Below, in pieces: positions 61,588-62,938 of a stretch of DNA of 62,938 nucleotides. Source of the stretch: an uncultured Bacteroidales bacterium (GTDB lineage Bacteria > Bacteroidota > Bacteroidia > Bacteroidales > FEN-979); the NCBI GenBank assembly GCA_903929315.1, contig CAIYUC010000050.1, positions 1 through 62,938 of the forward strand. Reading direction: 5' to 3'. Made by a program: the position numbers and the translations under genes. Within the stretch, counting starts at the first letter, position 1, and every line of letters begins with the position of its first letter. The notes under the pieces are model-generated. The model was not told the origin of the DNA, made no database searches, and saw only the letters and a program-made list of their open reading frames with translations.

Positions 61588-61827
61588 ATGGATCAATCTT
61601 GCGAAATTAAGAAGAAACCAAAGACATTTAAGGAGTTTATAAAGTCCTCCTTTTTCCTGAGACCCTTTTTAGGCATCGTTCTCGGTGGACTTGCAGGGTA
61701 CTTCTATTATCATTTTATTGGATGTGCTTCAGGATCCTGCACCATCACCAGCAATCCATACCTGAGCATAATAGGAGGCGGCTTTCTGGGATTCTTCATC
61801 TTAAACAGTCCCTGCAGTAAATGCTAA
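61588..61827 (+). CDS. DUF6132 family small membrane protein
   Basis: 79 residues. A transmembrane segment FLGIVLGGLAGYFYYHFIGC, then the family's SGSCTITSNPYLSIIGGGFLGFF, and a C-terminal CSKC. Four cysteines in total. Unknown function; commonly next to rhodanese, thioredoxin and TauE genes in Bacteroidota. Confidence 0.85.
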   Translation: MDQSCEIKKKPKTFKEFIKSSFFLRPFLGIVLGGLAGYFYYHFIGCASGSCTITSNPYLSIIGGGFLGFFILNSPCSKC

Positions 61828-61905
61828 AGTTCAGTTGTGAAGAAAATGCTATCAGTCATTAAACTTGTTATTCCATTTGACCCTTAAACAACAAATTATC
61901 AAGAG

Positions 61906-62319
61906 ATGAAAACAAATAACGTAAATGTAGTGCATCTTAATAAAAGAGAATTCAAAGAAAAAATCTTTGATTATTCGCTCAGCAAAGAATGGAAATATAA
62001 AGGGGATATGCCTGCAGTCATTGATTTCTATGCAGACTGGTGTGCACCATGTAAAATGGTTTCCCCTATACTTGATGATCTTTCAGTTGAATTTGCCGGA
62101 AAAGTAAAAGTTTATAAGGTAAACACGGAAAAAGATCCGGAAGTTTCAAAAGCTTTTGGAGTTTCAAGTATACCAACCATGCTATTTATTGCGCAGACGG
62201 GCAAACCTATTGTCGTCAGGGGAGCACAATCACGGCAATCACTAAAAAGTAATATTGAAAGGATCTTACCTAAAGAAGAAAAACGCTTTCTTGAGAAATT
62301 GGTATCTTTCAAGTGGTAA
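61906..62319 (+). CDS. Thioredoxin
   Basis: 137 residues. Active site DWCAPCK (about residue 45) after AVIDFYA, and cis-proline loop SSIPT. The N-terminal segment LSKEWKYKGDMP resembles 13236-13601. Cytosolic. The C-terminal tail after EEKRFLEKL is slightly longer than usual. Groups with DUF6132, TauE and DUF302 genes, suggesting a sulfur-related reductant. Confidence 0.92.
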   Translation: MKTNNVNVVHLNKREFKEKIFDYSLSKEWKYKGDMPAVIDFYADWCAPCKMVSPILDDLSVEFAGKVKVYKVNTEKDPEVSKAFGVSSIPTMLFIAQTGKPIVVRGAQSRQSLKSNIERILPKEEKRFLEKLVSFKW

Positions 62320-62362
62320 GTGCCACATAAAAAGTTAATATAAACATCTAAAACCGAATAGT

Positions 62363-62722
62363 ATGTTACAGACGAATTTAAAACACATTCTGACAGCGGA
62401 TGAACATAAGAAGTTCATCGAAGAAAATGAAAACGTAATGATCTGCTGCGGCCGGATGGGCCCCATGTGCACACCTGTCTATAGTGCCATGAAATCCCTT
62501 GAAGGTAAATATAAACAAATTAAATTTGTGGACATGGAATTTGACAGCCCTGAATCACATGTGATCAGGAATGCCCCCGAATGCAAAGGTTTTATGGGAT
62601 TACCTTTTACAGTTTATTATAAAAAAGGGAAACTTGTCAAGGCAACCACCTCGATTCAATCAACAGAGCAAATCAGTTCCATATTGAATAACTATTTTCC
62701 CGATCCATCACAAACATCCTGA
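62363..62722 (+). CDS. Thioredoxin-fold protein with unusual CxxxxxC motif
   Basis: 119 residues. Thioredoxin-like order of strands: VMICCGRMGPMCTPVYSAM (active-site region, about residue 29), IKFVDMEFDSPES and GLPFTVYYKKGKLV (cis-proline loop). In place of CxxC the active-site region reads CCGRMGPMC, with five residues between the second and third Cys. It may be a persulfide carrier or metal-binding variant rather than a reductant. Confidence 0.8.
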   Translation: MLQTNLKHILTADEHKKFIEENENVMICCGRMGPMCTPVYSAMKSLEGKYKQIKFVDMEFDSPESHVIRNAPECKGFMGLPFTVYYKKGKLVKATTSIQSTEQISSILNNYFPDPSQTS

Positions 62723-62745
62723 ATCGTAATCAAATGGTATGAACC

Positions 62746-62790
62746 CCAGGGCAGAGCCCTGGACCCGAATTCCGGGGCAAGCCCCGGGGA
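62746..62790. repeat. REP-like palindromes
   Basis: CCAGGGCAGAGCCCTGG (62746-62762) and CCGGGGCAAGCCCCGG (62772-62787), in the same position relative to the MITE-like copy as the palindromes at 2812-2900. Confidence 0.65.
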
Positions 62791-62816
62791 ATTAACCAAG
62801 CACCTCACCCCCTTCT

Positions 62817-62938
62817 GGGGTTGTCTAATAAGTTGGAAAGTTAATGTTTCTCGCTGAGTTTCGCTGAGTTAAACGCAGAGTCACGCAAAGTTAAAACTCT
62901 TGTTTTCAATATTCTGCGAAAATCTGCGATTAATCTGC
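62817..62938. mobile_element. MITE-like repeat, second copy (runs off the window)
   Basis: 122 bases identical to 2922-3043, beginning with the same GGGGTTGTCTAATAAGTTGG terminus, and cut by the window edge. Confidence 0.8.

Noticed and set aside
1-62938. CRISPR arrays, tRNA and rRNA genes
   Set aside because: No regularly spaced direct repeats of CRISPR size, no tRNA T-loop/anticodon arrangement and no rRNA-like conserved blocks were recognised by eye.

Overview
The window looks like a chromosomal segment of an anaerobic or microaerobic member of the Bacteroidota (Bacteroidales/Marinilabiliales-like). Evidence: many genes are preceded by the TAnnTTTG -7 element typical of this phylum. Phylum-typical families are present (FISUMP lipoprotein, ORF6N, DUF4160/DUF2442, DUF6132, ArsF-like, bacterial GGGP synthase). 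Base composition is moderately AT-rich.

Layout. 1-6 kb: a repeat-littered margin with a FISUMP fragment, a broken ORF6N gene, a fused dipeptide-type ABC ATPase, a MITE-like element and SAH hydrolase. 6-12 kb: phosphopantetheinyl transferase, MetH, MetF and GGGP synthase. 12-18 kb: small secreted and thioredoxin genes, an orphan IS1595-type zinc ribbon, a YeeE/YedE sulfur transporter, a CPBP protease, an ICMT-like enzyme and an antiporter remnant. 18-32 kb: a sulfur and electron-transfer island. It starts with a Crp/Fnr regulator and a NifX-like protein, then a class V aminotransferase, DsrC with both redox cysteines, a DsrM-like and a DsrK-like protein, and a cysteine desulfurase. Module A follows: DsrE2-like, TusA, MvhD-like, HdrA with an inserted GltD-type NAD(P)H domain, a second HdrA-like protein, a QmoC-like protein and a NifX-like protein. 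32-42 kb: a FISUMP lipoprotein, an ArsF-like protein, a frameshifted CDF transporter, and a DUF134/NifX/DUF5320/CGGC/Mrp/PLP-lyase group that shares TGAAC-N4-GTTCA operators. 42-49 kb: a second Crp/Fnr regulator and module B, a paralogue of module A without the GltD insertion. 49-60 kb: a DDAH-like gene with a stop codon just before its catalytic cysteine, a secreted DsrE-like protein, and module C on the minus strand ([NiFe] hydrogenase large and small subunits, canonical MvhD, two HdrA-like proteins, QmoC-like, receiver and histidine kinase). 60-63 kb: a DsrE pseudogene, TauE half-transporter, DUF302, DUF6132 and two thioredoxin-fold proteins, ending in a second copy of the MITE-like repeat.

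How the genes may work together (inference). TusA and DsrE2-type proteins carry protein-bound persulfide. HdrA/MvhD/QmoC-like proteins form flavin and iron-sulfur complexes that can pass electrons to or from the quinone pool. DsrC with a DsrMK-like pair adds a trisulfide/thiol step. No DsrAB, AprAB, Sox or HdrB gene is visible. The two TusA-DsrE2-Hdr-Qmo modules therefore look like sulfane-sulfur-linked quinone oxidoreductases, one with a built-in NAD(P)H site, and module C would connect H2 to the same pool. TTGTGA-N6-TCACAA sites occur ahead of modules A, B and C and next to both Crp/Fnr genes, so the set is probably one redox regulon.
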